The notes under the pieces: generated by a model | What the model was told of the DNA's origin: nothing | The model's input: only the letters and a program-made list of their open reading frames with translations | Database searches by the model: none | Made by a program: the position numbers and the translations under genes | Source: Alphaproteobacteria bacterium | GTDB lineage: Bacteria; Pseudomonadota; Alphaproteobacteria; Rhodobacterales; Rhodobacteraceae | Reading direction: 5' to 3' | Length of the DNA: 64,000 nt | NCBI GenBank assembly: GCA_030428355.1 | Contig: JAUIBL010000021.1 | Span: forward strand, 1-64,000 | Part shown: piece by piece, positions 17,544 through 26,234 of the stretch | How the letters are laid out: the number at the start of each line of letters is the position of its first letter | Position numbering within the stretch: position 1 is the stretch's first letter

Positions 17544-18077
17544 ATGAATTCATGGATTGGCGGGGCAGTGATCGGTGCCATGGCACTGGTGACGGCAGGT
17601 GTGGGCGCGGCACAGGAAACAAGCACGAACCGCGTGAACGCCATCACCGACTGGAGCGTGTTCGAAGGGCAGGACCCGCGCGAATGTTGGGCGGTGACCA
17701 CCTACAAGGAAAGCGTGAACACCCGTGGCGGCCGCGTTGTCGCCGTGACACGCGGCGAAATCCTGTTGATGGTCTTCTACCGTCCGGGGGCCGAGGTGCA
17801 GGGACAGGTCGCGTTTACCGGCGGCTATCCTTTCGCGCCGGGATCGACCGTGAACGTCAACATCAGCGGCACCGAGTTCGAGCTGTTCACCGAAGGCGAA
17901 TGGGCGTGGCCCGCCACACCGCAGGACGATGCCAAGATCGTCACCGCGATGAAACGCGGCGCGGATGCGGTACTCACCGCACAATCGGCGCGTGGGACAA
18001 CCACCAAGGACACGTTCTCGCTTCTGGGCTTCACGGCCGCTGTGGAAGACGCCGAAAAGCGCTGCGCGGCAGGCTGA
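17544..18077 (+). CDS. Secreted invasion-associated locus B (IalB)-like protein
   Basis: A 177-residue exported protein: a hydrophobic signal segment (WIGGAVIGAMALVTAGVGAA, residues 4-23) ending in an AQE cleavage-like site, then a beta-rich domain with ITDWSVFEGQDPRECWAVTTYKES and a closing TAAVEDAEKRCAAG. The two Cys could form a disulfide. This matches the IalB family, periplasmic proteins of unclear function in Alphaproteobacteria. The start at 17544 has GGAGG nine bases upstream; an earlier in-frame Met (17496) would hide the signal peptide. A perfect GGGGTTAACCCC palindrome lies upstream at 17479-17490. It precedes rlmN. Confidence 0.8.
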   Translation: MNSWIGGAVIGAMALVTAGVGAAQETSTNRVNAITDWSVFEGQDPRECWAVTTYKESVNTRGGRVVAVTRGEILLMVFYRPGAEVQGQVAFTGGYPFAPGSTVNVNISGTEFELFTEGEWAWPATPQDDAKIVTAMKRGADAVLTAQSARGTTTKDTFSLLGFTAAVEDAEKRCAAG

Positions 18078-18218
18078 CTTTTGCGCTTGCAGGGCTCCTG
18101 ATCCTGCAAGCCGCATTCCCGAACGGCCCCGCAAAAACCACAGCCTGCGGCATTCCCCTTTGGCAATGCCCAAAGAATCCTATATGTGGCCCATCTCTTT
18201 TCGAGAAAGGCTGACCCC

Positions 18219-19406
18219 ATGACCGGCGCTGCACCGATCACGCAAGACGTTCTGACCATCCCACGCAAACTGCCGGAGGGGGGCAAGACGAATATTGTCG
18301 GCCTGACCCGCGACAAGCTGCGGGATGCGCTGATCGCCATGGGCACGCCGGAAAAGCAGGCCAAGATGCGGACCGGCCAGATCTGGCAATGGGTCTACCA
18401 GTGGGGTGTGCGTGATTTTCACGCGATGACCAACCTTGCCAAGACCTACCGCACCCAACTCGATGAGCATTTCGAAATCGCCCTGCCCGAGATCGTGTCG
18501 AAACAGGTCTCGGCCGACGGCACCCGGAAATACCTTGTCCGCATCGCGGGCGGACACGAGGTAGAGGTGGTCTATATCCCCGAAACCGATCGCGGCACGC
18601 TCTGCATCTCGTCCCAGGTGGGCTGCACGCTCACATGCTCGTTCTGCCATACGGGCACGCAGAAACTGGTGCGCAACCTCACCGCCGGAGAAATCATCGG
18701 GCAGGTCATGCTCGCGCGCGACGATCTGGGCGAATGGCCCGAACCTGGTGTCGGCACCGGCGAAAAGGGCCCGCGTCTGCTGTCGAACATCGTTCTGATG
18801 GGCATGGGCGAACCGCTCTACAATTTCGATAACGTGCGCGACGCGATGAAGATCGCGATGGATGGCGAAGGCATCGCGCTGTCCCGCCGCCGTATCACGC
18901 TCAGCACCTCCGGCGTCGTTCCGGAGATCGCCAAGACCGCCGAAGAAATCGGCTGCCTTCTCGCCGTCAGCTTCCACGCCACGACCGACGAAGTGCGCGA
19001 CAGGCTGGTGCCGATCAACAAGCGCTGGAACATCGAAACGCTGCTCGACGCGCTGCGCGAGTACCCGAAGAAATCGAACTCCGAGCGCATCACCTTTGAG
19101 TACGTGATGCTCAAGGATGTGAACGACACCGACGAAGACGCCCGCCGTCTGGTCAAGCTGATCTCGGGCATCCCGGCCAAGATCAATCTGATCCCGTTCA
19201 ACGAATGGCCCGGCGCGCCCTATCAGCGATCCGACTGGTCGCGCATCGAATCCTTTGCCGACATCATCTACAAGGCAGGGTACGCCAGTCCCATCCGCAC
19301 CCCGCGCGGCGAAGACATCATGGCCGCCTGCGGTCAGTTGAAGTCGGCCACCGAACGTGCCCGCAAGAGCAAGGCGCAGATCGAAGCGGAAAGCGGCACC
19401 GCCTAA
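18219..19406 (+). CDS. rlmN: Dual-specificity rRNA/tRNA methyltransferase RlmN (A2503 of 23S rRNA)
   Basis: A radical-SAM methylase of 395 residues that methylates C2 of A2503 in 23S rRNA and A37 of some tRNAs. The 4Fe-4S motif CTLTCSFC gives C136, C140 and C143; [11 protein letters not shown] contacts SAM, and the C-terminal MAACGQL holds the second catalytic cysteine. The start at 18219 ([11 protein letters not shown]) has AAAGG upstream and fits the family better than the in-frame Met at 18186. The gene stands between the IalB-like gene and an unknown gene. Confidence 0.95.
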   Translation: MTGAAPITQDVLTIPRKLPEGGKTNIVGLTRDKLRDALIAMGTPEKQAKMRTGQIWQWVYQWGVRDFHAMTNLAKTYRTQLDEHFEIALPEIVSKQVSADGTRKYLVRIAGGHEVEVVYIPETDRGTLCISSQVGCTLTCSFCHTGTQKLVRNLTAGEIIGQVMLARDDLGEWPEPGVGTGEKGPRLLSNIVLMGMGEPLYNFDNVRDAMKIAMDGEGIALSRRRITLSTSGVVPEIAKTAEEIGCLLAVSFHATTDEVRDRLVPINKRWNIETLLDALREYPKKSNSERITFEYVMLKDVNDTDEDARRLVKLISGIPAKINLIPFNEWPGAPYQRSDWSRIESFADIIYKAGYASPIRTPRGEDIMAACGQLKSATERARKSKAQIEAESGTA

Positions 19407-19493
19407 CGAGACACGCCTGCCGGATAAACGCGGTTTGCAAATCAGTGGCACCACGTCCGGGTTGATCTTCTGTAAGCTCGAACCTCTGCCCGA

Positions 19494-19514
19494 TTTTTGA
19501 CCATCCGGTAAAAT
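19494..19514. repeat. First copy of the ACCATCCGGTAAAAT element
   Basis: The 15-mer ACCATCCGGTAAAAT (19500-19514), preceded by TTTTTG, also occurs at 28776-28790. It is part of an inverted repeat (TTTT..ACC / GGTAAAA). Here it lies in the 258-base gap between rlmN and the unknown gene at 19665, otherwise empty apart from a small TTCCGA/TCGGAA inverted repeat near 19600. Confidence 0.55.
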
Positions 19515-19664
19515 AACGCCGCCACCGGACCGGATTTTGGCCCAAGAGCGACGGGACGACTTGCATTCCCGGATCCGCACACAATATTCAATTCCGAAAG
19601 CCCGATTGTTTTTATCGGAAAAATACCACGTCTCAAAACAGGCACTCGGCGGACAGGCCATTAG

Positions 19665-20117
19665 ATGCAACACACAGCGATTCTGAAACCTGACGATGTG
19701 CTGCGCGGTGCCGAGAAGCGGGTGATTGCCGTGTTGCGGGCCTGGCATGGCGGAAACCATGCGCAAAACGAGATCGAGGCCGACCTGACTGCCTCTTTGG
19801 GCGAGGCCCGTGCGACCGCCTGCATCACGGCCTTCCAACAGATGCTTGGCCTCTTGGCGAAGCATGGGCTGACGGCGCTGACGATCATGCCGGTGGACAC
19901 CAAAGGCATATCGCAGGACGAAGCCGCCCTGGCCCGCTTTGTCATGGCAGCTACGGAACAGCGCCGCGACAGCGCGCTGGCCGAGGCTGTCTTTCTGGTC
20001 GCCCCCGCCGGATTGCTACCGCTTTTGTGCGTCGCGTCACGGTTTGGCCTGCCGCTTCTCTGCGAAGAATGCAGGTCCCGGATCCTGCCATCGATAGCCC
20101 CGGTGCCGCGCCACTGA
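19665..20117 (+). CDS. Unknown protein, 150 residues
   Basis: I do not recognise this gene. The predicted protein (MQHTAILKPDDVLRGAEKRV...) is largely alpha-helical and has no signal peptide. It carries four cysteines, three of them near the C-terminus (LLCVASRFGLPLLCEECRS), arranged as C-x12-C-x2-C, which could bind metal. A hydrophobic stretch (LAEAVFLVAPAGLLPLLCVAS) sits at residues 105-125. Codon use is like its neighbours. It ends 40 bases before the copA promoter; the position next to copper genes with a Cys-rich tail is suggestive but proves nothing. Confidence 0.6.
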   Translation: MQHTAILKPDDVLRGAEKRVIAVLRAWHGGNHAQNEIEADLTASLGEARATACITAFQQMLGLLAKHGLTALTIMPVDTKGISQDEAALARFVMAATEQRRDSALAEAVFLVAPAGLLPLLCVASRFGLPLLCEECRSRILPSIAPVPRH

Positions 20118-20156
20118 CGCACAATCCGGCACCCCGAACATTTCGGGCGATACCCC

Positions 20157-20187
20157 TTGACCTTCCAGCGACTGGAGGCCCTATCTG
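20157..20187 (+). promoter_or_regulatory. CueR-type promoter/operator of copA
   Basis: TTGACC (20157-20162) as -35 and TATCTG (20182-20187) as -10 are 19 bases apart, longer than normal. The spacer carries CCTTCCAG-CGA-CTGGAGG (20161-20178), an inverted repeat one base away from the MerR/CueR consensus. This overlong spacer is the mark of promoters untwisted by MerR-family activators, and cueR is in the same operon. Confidence 0.85.
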
Positions 20188-20213
20188 GACAGGGAACCAG
20201 AAGGACCGATCCC

Positions 20214-22670
20214 ATGACCACGCTTCGTTTTGCCGTCGACAATCTGAGCTGCGCTGGCTGTGCCGGCCGCGCCGAGCGGGCGCTTTCAGCCGCCCCGGGT
20301 GTGTCCGAAGCCTCGGTGAACATCGCCAACCGCATGGCGCAGGTGACGGGTGACGCTTCGCCGGAAACCCTGCGCACGGCTCTCAAGGCAGCGGGGTATC
20401 CTGCCCGCGAAGCGACCCACAGGCTTTCCATCGACGGCATGACCTGCGCGTCCTGCACCGGGCGCGTCGAGAGGGCGCTCTCTGAGGTGCCCGGCGTCCT
20501 GTCGGCCAGTGTGAACCTGGCCACCCAAACCGCAAGCATCCGTGTTCTGGAGGGATCCGTGATGCCCGAGACACTGGCCGGGATCGTGACCGAAACCGGC
20601 TACCCGGCCAAACCGGTCGATAACGAAACACCAACAGACCACAATTCGGAAATCGAACCGCTGCGTCGCAACACCCTGATCGCGGGCGCATTGACGCTGC
20701 CGGTGTTCCTGACCGAGATGGGCGGGCATCTCTATCCTCCATTGCATCACGCGATCATGGGCAGCATCGGCATGCAGACCTTCTGGGTGCTGCAATTCCT
20801 GCTGATCACACTTGTCCTGGTCTGGCCCGGCCGCCGCTTTTTCCGCATCGGCCTGCCTCTGCTTGCCAAGGGCAGTCCGGACATGAACAGCCTCGTCGCC
20901 CTCGGCACGCTGGCGGCATGGACCTATTCCACCATAGCCACCTTTGCGCCTGCCCTGCTGCCTGACGGCACCCGCGCGGTCTATTTCGAGGCGGCCGGCG
21001 TGATCGTCACGCTGATCCTCGCCGGTCGCTGGATGGAGGCCCGCGCCAAAGGGCGCACAGGTGCCGCCATTCGCCACCTGATCGGTTTGCGCCCGGACAC
21101 GGTGCTGTTGTCGCGGGACGGAGATTTTGTCGAAGTCCCTCTGGCCGAGGTTGCAGTTGGTGACGTGATCATGGTCCGCCCCGGCGGCCGCATTGCGGTG
21201 GACGGTGTGGTGACCGAGGGCACATCCTATGTCGACGAATCCATGATCACCGGCGAACCCGTACCCGTCGCCAAGGCCACCGATGACGCTGTCACAGGCG
21301 GCACCATCAACGGTCGCAAGCCGCTGACTTACCGGGCAACCGCCGTCGGATCGAACACGGTTCTCGCCCGCATCATCGACATGGTGCAAACCGCACAAGG
21401 GGCCAAGCTGCCGATTCAGGCTCTGGCCGACAAGGTCGTTCGCATCTTCGTGCCTGTTGTGCTGGGCATCGCGGCGCTCACCGTTCTGACATGGCTCATC
21501 ATTGGACCGCAGCCTGCATTGGGCCATGCGCTTGTCGCAGGCGTGGCGGTCCTGATCATCGCCTGCCCCTGCGCAATGGGTCTGGCGACCCCGACCTCGA
21601 TCATGGTCGGCACAGGTCGTGCGGCAGAGCTCGGTGTTCTGTTCCGCAAGGGCGACGCGCTGCAACGGTTGGACGATGCAAAGGTCGTGGCCTTCGACAA
21701 GACCGGCACGCTGACCGAAGGCCGCCCCAGCCTTGTCGACCAATTTACCGCGCCCGGCACTGACGCGTCCGAGATGCTACGCCTCACCGCTGCCGTGGAA
21801 CAGGGGTCCGACCACCCGGTCGCCCGCGCGATCCTGTCGGCGGCCCCCGGCGATCTGCCCAAGGTCACGGACAGTGAAACCGTGCCCGGATATGGCCTGA
21901 CCGCCACTTTGGACGGGCAGACCCTGCTGGTCGGGTCCGAAGACCACCTGATCCGGAACGGCGTCGACACCGCGCCGCTGCAGGACGCCATCGCACGGTT
22001 TGCTGACAAGGGGCACAGCCTTGTGTGCCTTGCCCGTGACGGACAGGCGTTTGCCGTGTTCGCCATTGCCGACCAGATCAAGCCCAGCGCCAAACCTGCC
22101 ATCGACGCGCTTCATGCGGCGGGGCTCAAGGTCGCGATGGTCTCGGGCGACAATCCGGCTGCCGCCAACGCCATCGCCCGCCAGCTTGGCATCGACCACG
22201 TGACCGCAGGAGTGCGTCCCGATGGCAAGGTCGATGCGATCAGGGCGCTGCGCGATCGGTTTGGCACAGTGGCCTTTGTCGGCGACGGGATCAACGACGC
22301 CCCGGCTTTGGCCGAAGCCGACATTGGCCTTGCCATCGGCACGGGCACGGATGTGGCCATCGAAGCGGCAGACATCGTGCTGTCGTCGGGGCGCGTGTCG
22401 GGTGTGGTCAACGCCGTGGACGTGTCGAAACACACCATGCGCAACATTCGGCAAAACCTGTTCTGGGCTTTCGCCTACAACACCGCGCTCATCCCGGTCG
22501 CGGCAGGTGTGCTTTACCCGGCGTTCGGCATCCTGTTGTCACCGATGCTGGGGGCCGGCGCGATGGCGCTCAGTTCCGTGTTCGTCCTGACCAACGCCCT
22601 GCGCCTGCGCTCCATCGCGCCGGTGCAGGCGGATGCTCCGTCCCCCAGCTACAAGGAGGCCCCGGCATGA
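20214..22670 (+). CDS. copA: Cu(I)-exporting P1B-type ATPase CopA
   Basis: An 818-residue inner-membrane copper pump. It has two N-terminal HMA domains with CxxC copper sites (C13/C16 and C78/C81), eight transmembrane helices, the phosphatase-domain TGEPVPV loop, the transmembrane CPC motif near 450-452 (IIACPCAMGLATPTS), the phosphorylated D495 in DKTGTLTEG, the SDHPVARA HP motif and the GDGINDAPAL hinge. CPC plus two HMAs fits Cu(I)/Ag(I) export to the periplasm. It starts at ATG 20214 after AAGGA and overlaps cueR by four bases (ATGA). The CueR-type promoter just upstream implies copper induction. Confidence 0.96.
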   Translation: MTTLRFAVDNLSCAGCAGRAERALSAAPGVSEASVNIANRMAQVTGDASPETLRTALKAAGYPAREATHRLSIDGMTCASCTGRVERALSEVPGVLSASVNLATQTASIRVLEGSVMPETLAGIVTETGYPAKPVDNETPTDHNSEIEPLRRNTLIAGALTLPVFLTEMGGHLYPPLHHAIMGSIGMQTFWVLQFLLITLVLVWPGRRFFRIGLPLLAKGSPDMNSLVALGTLAAWTYSTIATFAPALLPDGTRAVYFEAAGVIVTLILAGRWMEARAKGRTGAAIRHLIGLRPDTVLLSRDGDFVEVPLAEVAVGDVIMVRPGGRIAVDGVVTEGTSYVDESMITGEPVPVAKATDDAVTGGTINGRKPLTYRATAVGSNTVLARIIDMVQTAQGAKLPIQALADKVVRIFVPVVLGIAALTVLTWLIIGPQPALGHALVAGVAVLIIACPCAMGLATPTSIMVGTGRAAELGVLFRKGDALQRLDDAKVVAFDKTGTLTEGRPSLVDQFTAPGTDASEMLRLTAAVEQGSDHPVARAILSAAPGDLPKVTDSETVPGYGLTATLDGQTLLVGSEDHLIRNGVDTAPLQDAIARFADKGHSLVCLARDGQAFAVFAIADQIKPSAKPAIDALHAAGLKVAMVSGDNPAAANAIARQLGIDHVTAGVRPDGKVDAIRALRDRFGTVAFVGDGINDAPALAEADIGLAIGTGTDVAIEAADIVLSSGRVSGVVNAVDVSKHTMRNIRQNLFWAFAYNTALIPVAAGVLYPAFGILLSPMLGAGAMALSSVFVLTNALRLRSIAPVQADAPSPSYKEAPA

Positions 22671-23059
22671 ATATCGGAGACGTGGCCCAGAAAGCAGGCC
22701 TGCCCCCCAAGACAATTCGCTATTACGAAGACATCGGGCTGATCACACCGCTGCGCGATACCAACGGGTACCGCCTGTTCCGCGAAAGTGACCTGCACAA
22801 ACTGGCCTTTCTCGGGCGGGCCCGTGCACTTGGTTTTACCATCGAGGACTGCCGCACACTTCTGGCGCTTTACGAGGACGACACCCGTGCCAGCGCCGAT
22901 GTCAAGGAACTCGCCCAGGCGCATCTCTCCAAGATCGAAGACAAGATCGCCCAGTTGGAATCAATGCGCAGCACCCTGTCCGATCTGGTGAAAAGCTGTG
23001 CCGGAGACAATCGCCCGGATTGCCCCATCCTCAGCGATCTGGCGACGGGCCAGCACTGA
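22667..23059 (+). CDS. cueR: Copper-responsive MerR-family activator CueR
   Basis: A 130-residue MerR-family regulator: winged helix at the N-terminus (MNIGDVAQKAGLPPKTIRYYEDIGL), long dimer helix, and the metal loop CAGDNRPDC with C111 and C119, the C-x7-C pattern of CueR-type monovalent copper/silver sensors. The serine near 76 agrees with a +1 metal sensor rather than the Cys found in Zn or Hg sensors. Its ATG overlaps the copA stop, so it is made with its target and the operon should be self-amplifying under copper. Confidence 0.95.
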   Translation: MNIGDVAQKAGLPPKTIRYYEDIGLITPLRDTNGYRLFRESDLHKLAFLGRARALGFTIEDCRTLLALYEDDTRASADVKELAQAHLSKIEDKIAQLESMRSTLSDLVKSCAGDNRPDCPILSDLATGQH

Positions 23060-23108
23060 CCCGACGCGGTCCGGTCGGGCGGTGACGGATGTCCCCTTCA
23101 CCCCGTGC

Positions 23109-24041
23109 TTAGCCGATCCCGATGGACGTGACCTGCCGATAGGGCGCATCCGGCGAACACAGGATCGACCCGAACGCAGGCACGTTCACCGCATTCGGGA
23201 AATCCTGTGCCTCGAGACACAGCCCCGCAAACCGCCCATGCGCCGCCCCCGGACCTTCGGACAGGCTGCGGCGCAGGCTGTTTGACGTGTAAATCTGCAG
23301 TCCCGGCCGATCGGTCCAGAGCCGCAAACGCATGCCGTCAGGAGCAACGACCTCGGCAGCGGGGCCGCCCCCCGATGTCAGAACGACATTCCCATCCAAC
23401 GCGCCCACCTCCCCCAACCGTCTGAGGGTGCGGAAATCATACGCGGTGCCCTCCACCGGATCGATCCGTCCCAACGGCACCAGATCCGGCCCGTTCGGCG
23501 TATAGCGATCCGCGGCAACCCGCAGGTGATGGTCGGCCACCGTCCCTTGGCCCGCCAGATTGAAATAGAGATGCTGTGCAAGATTGATCGGGGTCACCCT
23601 TTCCGGCCTGCCCTCCATCTCCCAGGTCAATCGCCCCCCCTTGAGGCTCAGCAGAACACGAAACGCCACGCGGCCGGGGTAGCCCTGATCGCCATCCTCG
23701 GAAACAAGACGACACTCGACAGCCCGCGTGCCATCCGGAGACATCTGCCAATTGCGCCACCCCAGACCACCCGGCCCCCCGTGCAGATGGTGCGGTGCCG
23801 CGTTGGCCGGCAGGGCGTAGGTGGTCCCGTTCAGCGTGAACTGCGCATTTGCGATACGGTTTGCCACCCGCCCGCAGATCACTCCCATCGAGGCCGGATT
23901 CATCCGGTAATGCTCGGGTTCGGCATAGCCCAGAACCACGGGTCGGCCGCGGACACGCCAGTCCATCACGGCGCATCCCATGGACAGCACTGTCACTTCG
24001 GTTTCGGCATCCCGCAGGACATGAGATGTGATCTGATCCAT
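23109..24041 (-). CDS. galM: Aldose 1-epimerase (galactose mutarotase) family protein
   Basis: A 310-residue beta-sandwich protein. GRVANRIANAQFTLNGTTY is the family's N-terminal signature, HHLHGGPGGLGWRNW carries the first catalytic-type histidine, NLAQHLYFNLAG the second, and CLEAQDFPNAVN the general-base glutamate. It would interconvert the anomers of hexoses. Start ATG 24039-24041 follows a very strong AAAGGAGG site; a much longer in-frame extension upstream runs through the next gene and is rejected. No sugar-catabolic operon is adjacent, so the physiological sugar is unclear. Confidence 0.9.
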   Translation of the reverse strand: MDQITSHVLRDAETEVTVLSMGCAVMDWRVRGRPVVLGYAEPEHYRMNPASMGVICGRVANRIANAQFTLNGTTYALPANAAPHHLHGGPGGLGWRNWQMSPDGTRAVECRLVSEDGDQGYPGRVAFRVLLSLKGGRLTWEMEGRPERVTPINLAQHLYFNLAGQGTVADHHLRVAADRYTPNGPDLVPLGRIDPVEGTAYDFRTLRRLGEVGALDGNVVLTSGGGPAAEVVAPDGMRLRLWTDRPGLQIYTSNSLRRSLSEGPGAAHGRFAGLCLEAQDFPNAVNVPAFGSILCSPDAPYRQVTSIGIG

Positions 24042-24106
24042 GCCGCCTCCTTTGGCGGGCACCTGACAGCAGCCGATCAAGGCGGTCAAGCCGTCACCGG
24101 GGTAGG

Positions 24107-24721
24107 CTAGCCCCCGCGTGCCGTACCCAGTCCGCTCCAGGCTCTGCGCACAAGGATCACGCGGATCAGCACACCTACGATCAGAATGGCCAGCACGGCT
24201 TTCGACCAGGGCTCCATCGTGCCTTCGATCTGGACGGCATGCACGCCTGTTCCCACCACCACAGTGGCGACAAGACCGGTGTGGAGCACGCGCCAGACCC
24301 GCAGACGCGCGCCCATGCGCTTGCGCAGGACTCCGGTCACAGCCGCCGCAAACACGGCCCACATGGCGATCACACCCCAGGCGGAAAACGGCGTGGGCGA
24401 CATGAAGAGAAGGGCATCCACCACGTCGGGCGGGCTTGTAATCCAAAGACCCGCGACATGCACAATAACGGCCAGCACCAGCGAGCCGCCGACGAAACGG
24501 TGCGTTCTGCGTCCCGCCATGCCAGTGAGACCGGGCATGTACCCACCCACCAAGAGCGGCTGCACCACCAGAAGCCCCATCGCGATCACCCCGGCAAAGC
24601 CCGCCACGATATAAACCGGGTCGCGCCACTGCAGCAGTGGGCTGTTCGCGGCAAGCAGCATCGGCAAACCGATTGCCAGCCCAACAGCCATCCAGATCAA
24701 CGCCGCCCGCAATACAGCCAC
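24107..24721 (-). CDS. Ferric-reductase-like transmembrane protein (possible b-type cytochrome)
   Basis: A 204-residue protein with six hydrophobic helices. Pairs of histidines sit in the third and fifth helices (RRTHRFVGGSLVLAVIVHVAGL and VWRVLHTGLVATVVVGTGVHAVQ), spaced as in the ferric-reductase-like/MsrQ heme-binding domain. It would carry electrons across the inner membrane. No flavin or NAD(P)H domain is present. It is 13 bases downstream of a Tat-exported intradiol-fold protein on the same strand, so the two likely act together, one as membrane electron carrier and one as periplasmic partner; this is inference. Confidence 0.75.
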   Translation of the reverse strand: MAVLRAALIWMAVGLAIGLPMLLAANSPLLQWRDPVYIVAGFAGVIAMGLLVVQPLLVGGYMPGLTGMAGRRTHRFVGGSLVLAVIVHVAGLWITSPPDVVDALLFMSPTPFSAWGVIAMWAVFAAAVTGVLRKRMGARLRVWRVLHTGLVATVVVGTGVHAVQIEGTMEPWSKAVLAILIVGVLIRVILVRRAWSGLGTARGG

Positions 24722-24734
24722 GAAGGCGCGTCCC

Positions 24735-25223
24735 TCACGCGGGTTGCAGGACGAAATGCGCGCTCAGGCTCGTGTACTGCGGGCTCGACATGATGGGCCG
24801 CAAGAACACGGTTTTGAACGCATCACCATCATAGGCCAGGTGCCCGTGTGGCTGACCGAACGCAGGCACGATCTGCGGCATCTCGAGCCGGAACGCGCCC
24901 TGTTCATCGGTCAGGGTGGCACCGTGACTGTGCCAGTCGCGCTCGTGACCTTCGGTGGTATGCGCCCAGATCTGGATGCGCTGACCGGCCAGAGGCGCAC
25001 CATCCCCGGCGCGGCGCACTGTCCCGGTCATCCAGAAACCCCCGCCTCCGATCCGATCCACAATCGGCGCACCCGGGCGGTAATTGTTGGACCCACCCCG
25101 CATGGACGGCGTAGGCTCGAGGCCCTTGGCACGCGCCGGAACCACAAGCCCGGGCCCCACCGTCAGCATCGCAGCCGCCCCGGTCGCGACAAGGGCGCGG
25201 CGCGTCACTCTGGAAACTGTCAT
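24735..25223 (-). CDS. Tat-exported intradiol-dioxygenase-fold protein
   Basis: A 162-residue protein with a twin-arginine-type leader (SRVTRRALVATGAAAML) and a small domain like intradiol ring-cleavage dioxygenases: NNYRPGAPIVDRI, then GTVRRAGDGAPLAGQRIQIWAHTTEG, DEQGAFRLEMPQIV, and PHGHLAYDGDAFKTVFL, whose HxH matches the family's two iron-ligand histidines. The tyrosine normally found before that block is not evident, so classic Fe(III) catechol cleavage is doubtful. Start ATG 25221-25223 with GGGAG upstream. Partner of the ferric-reductase-like gene. Confidence 0.7.
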   Translation of the reverse strand: MTVSRVTRRALVATGAAAMLTVGPGLVVPARAKGLEPTPSMRGGSNNYRPGAPIVDRIGGGGFWMTGTVRRAGDGAPLAGQRIQIWAHTTEGHERDWHSHGATLTDEQGAFRLEMPQIVPAFGQPHGHLAYDGDAFKTVFLRPIMSSPQYTSLSAHFVLQPA

Positions 25224-25440
25224 GTCTGGTCTCCCTTTCAACAGGGCACGAACACCCGCAACGATCGCAACGGGCCTGTGCCGTCGTGTTCATACTAACA
25301 AATATGACCTGTTTTGCGCATCGGGAAAGCCCAACAGCACATCATCGTGATATGAATTTTCCACCGATTCACGCCGCGACGAGGTGGCAGCACATATTCA
25401 CAAATTGCCATTTTAAATTGTCTCTCACTTCGAAAAACAA

Positions 25441-25448
25441 CCTTAAGG
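25441..25448. promoter_or_regulatory. CCTTAAGG palindrome upstream of the GNAT-like gene
   Basis: A perfect eight-base palindrome, preceded by A, 66 bases before the ATG at 25515. The same ACCTTAAGG nonamer lies before the convergent XRE gene. A GTTGATCAAC palindrome follows at 25485-25494, nearer the start. The surrounding gap (25224-25514) is unusually AT-rich for this genome. Confidence 0.4.
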
Positions 25449-25514
25449 CTTGGCGCGCGACTGCGAATAAGGTGGTGTGGAGGGGTTGATCAACTTTAAT
25501 GCGGGAGAACACAC

Positions 25515-26234
25515 ATGGCCAAAATTGCTCATCTCGACCTGATGAAATTCTTCAGCACCTGTCTCTACATGCTTGAGGAGCGGGGCATCACCGTCGAGGA
25601 TTCATCGGATTTCGAAGGATGCGAAAACCGGATGCGTGCCATCGGCAAGAACTCGATCACGCCGATGATCTCATCCGAACACAACGACCTGTCCAAGGAC
25701 AATGCCGGATGGCTCATTCTGCGCAAGGACGGACAGGACATCGGCGGTGTCGCGGCACGGCATGACCGGCTGGTGACGGAAACGCTGTCGCGGTTCTGGT
25801 CGCGCAGCTATGGCAGGCTGTACAAGGGTCAGGGGCACCTGCGGGTGGTTTCGGACGAACGCCGCCCCTGCGACGAGATTTCGGGCAGCGTGATCTACAT
25901 GGGCGAATTCTTCATCGCTGAAAAGGCACGTGGCTCACGCCATATGTTGTCGCTCTACACGCATCTGCTATTTGCCTATTGCCAACTGCGCTGGCACCCG
26001 GACTGGCTCTATGCCTTTGTCCGCGCCGATGATGCGCGTCTGGGATACGCCACCGAATACGGCTTTACCCGGCAATATCCCGGTGCCCATGTCTGGGGCA
26101 CTTTACCGAAAGGCCGCGCCACCGGGGAATACCTCGTGGCGATCCAGGCCAGCGAGCTGTGCGACATGGCCCGCTATTTCAACCTTCACCCTTCGGTTCT
26201 TCTTGGGGTCGATTCGCTCAAAAGGGTGGAATAG
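25515..26234 (+). CDS. Unknown protein, possibly GNAT-fold
   Basis: A 239-residue soluble protein I cannot assign. The C-terminal half reads like a GNAT acyltransferase: a strand with GSVIYMGEFFIAEKARG, a helix (HMLSLYTHLLFAYCQLRW), a strand WLYAFVRADDARLGY, the TEYGFTR turn typical of the last GNAT motif, then VWGTLPKG. The N-terminal half is charged and shows no known domain. It has GGGAG upstream of ATG 25515. It is convergent with, and overlaps by 49 bases, an XRE regulator, and each gene has a CCTTAAGG palindrome upstream, which suggests joint control. Substrate unknown. Confidence 0.65.
   Translation: MAKIAHLDLMKFFSTCLYMLEERGITVEDSSDFEGCENRMRAIGKNSITPMISSEHNDLSKDNAGWLILRKDGQDIGGVAARHDRLVTETLSRFWSRSYGRLYKGQGHLRVVSDERRPCDEISGSVIYMGEFFIAEKARGSRHMLSLYTHLLFAYCQLRWHPDWLYAFVRADDARLGYATEYGFTRQYPGAHVWGTLPKGRATGEYLVAIQASELCDMARYFNLHPSVLLGVDSLKRVE

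Noticed and set aside
18180-19865. Minus-strand open frame of 561 codons opposite rlmN
   Set aside because: Shadow of rlmN, with no domain and crossing the next gene's start.
23109-24629. Very long version of galM reaching through the ferric-reductase-like gene
   Set aside because: The extra part is out of frame with a clear membrane protein gene, and a strong ribosome site marks the start at 24041.
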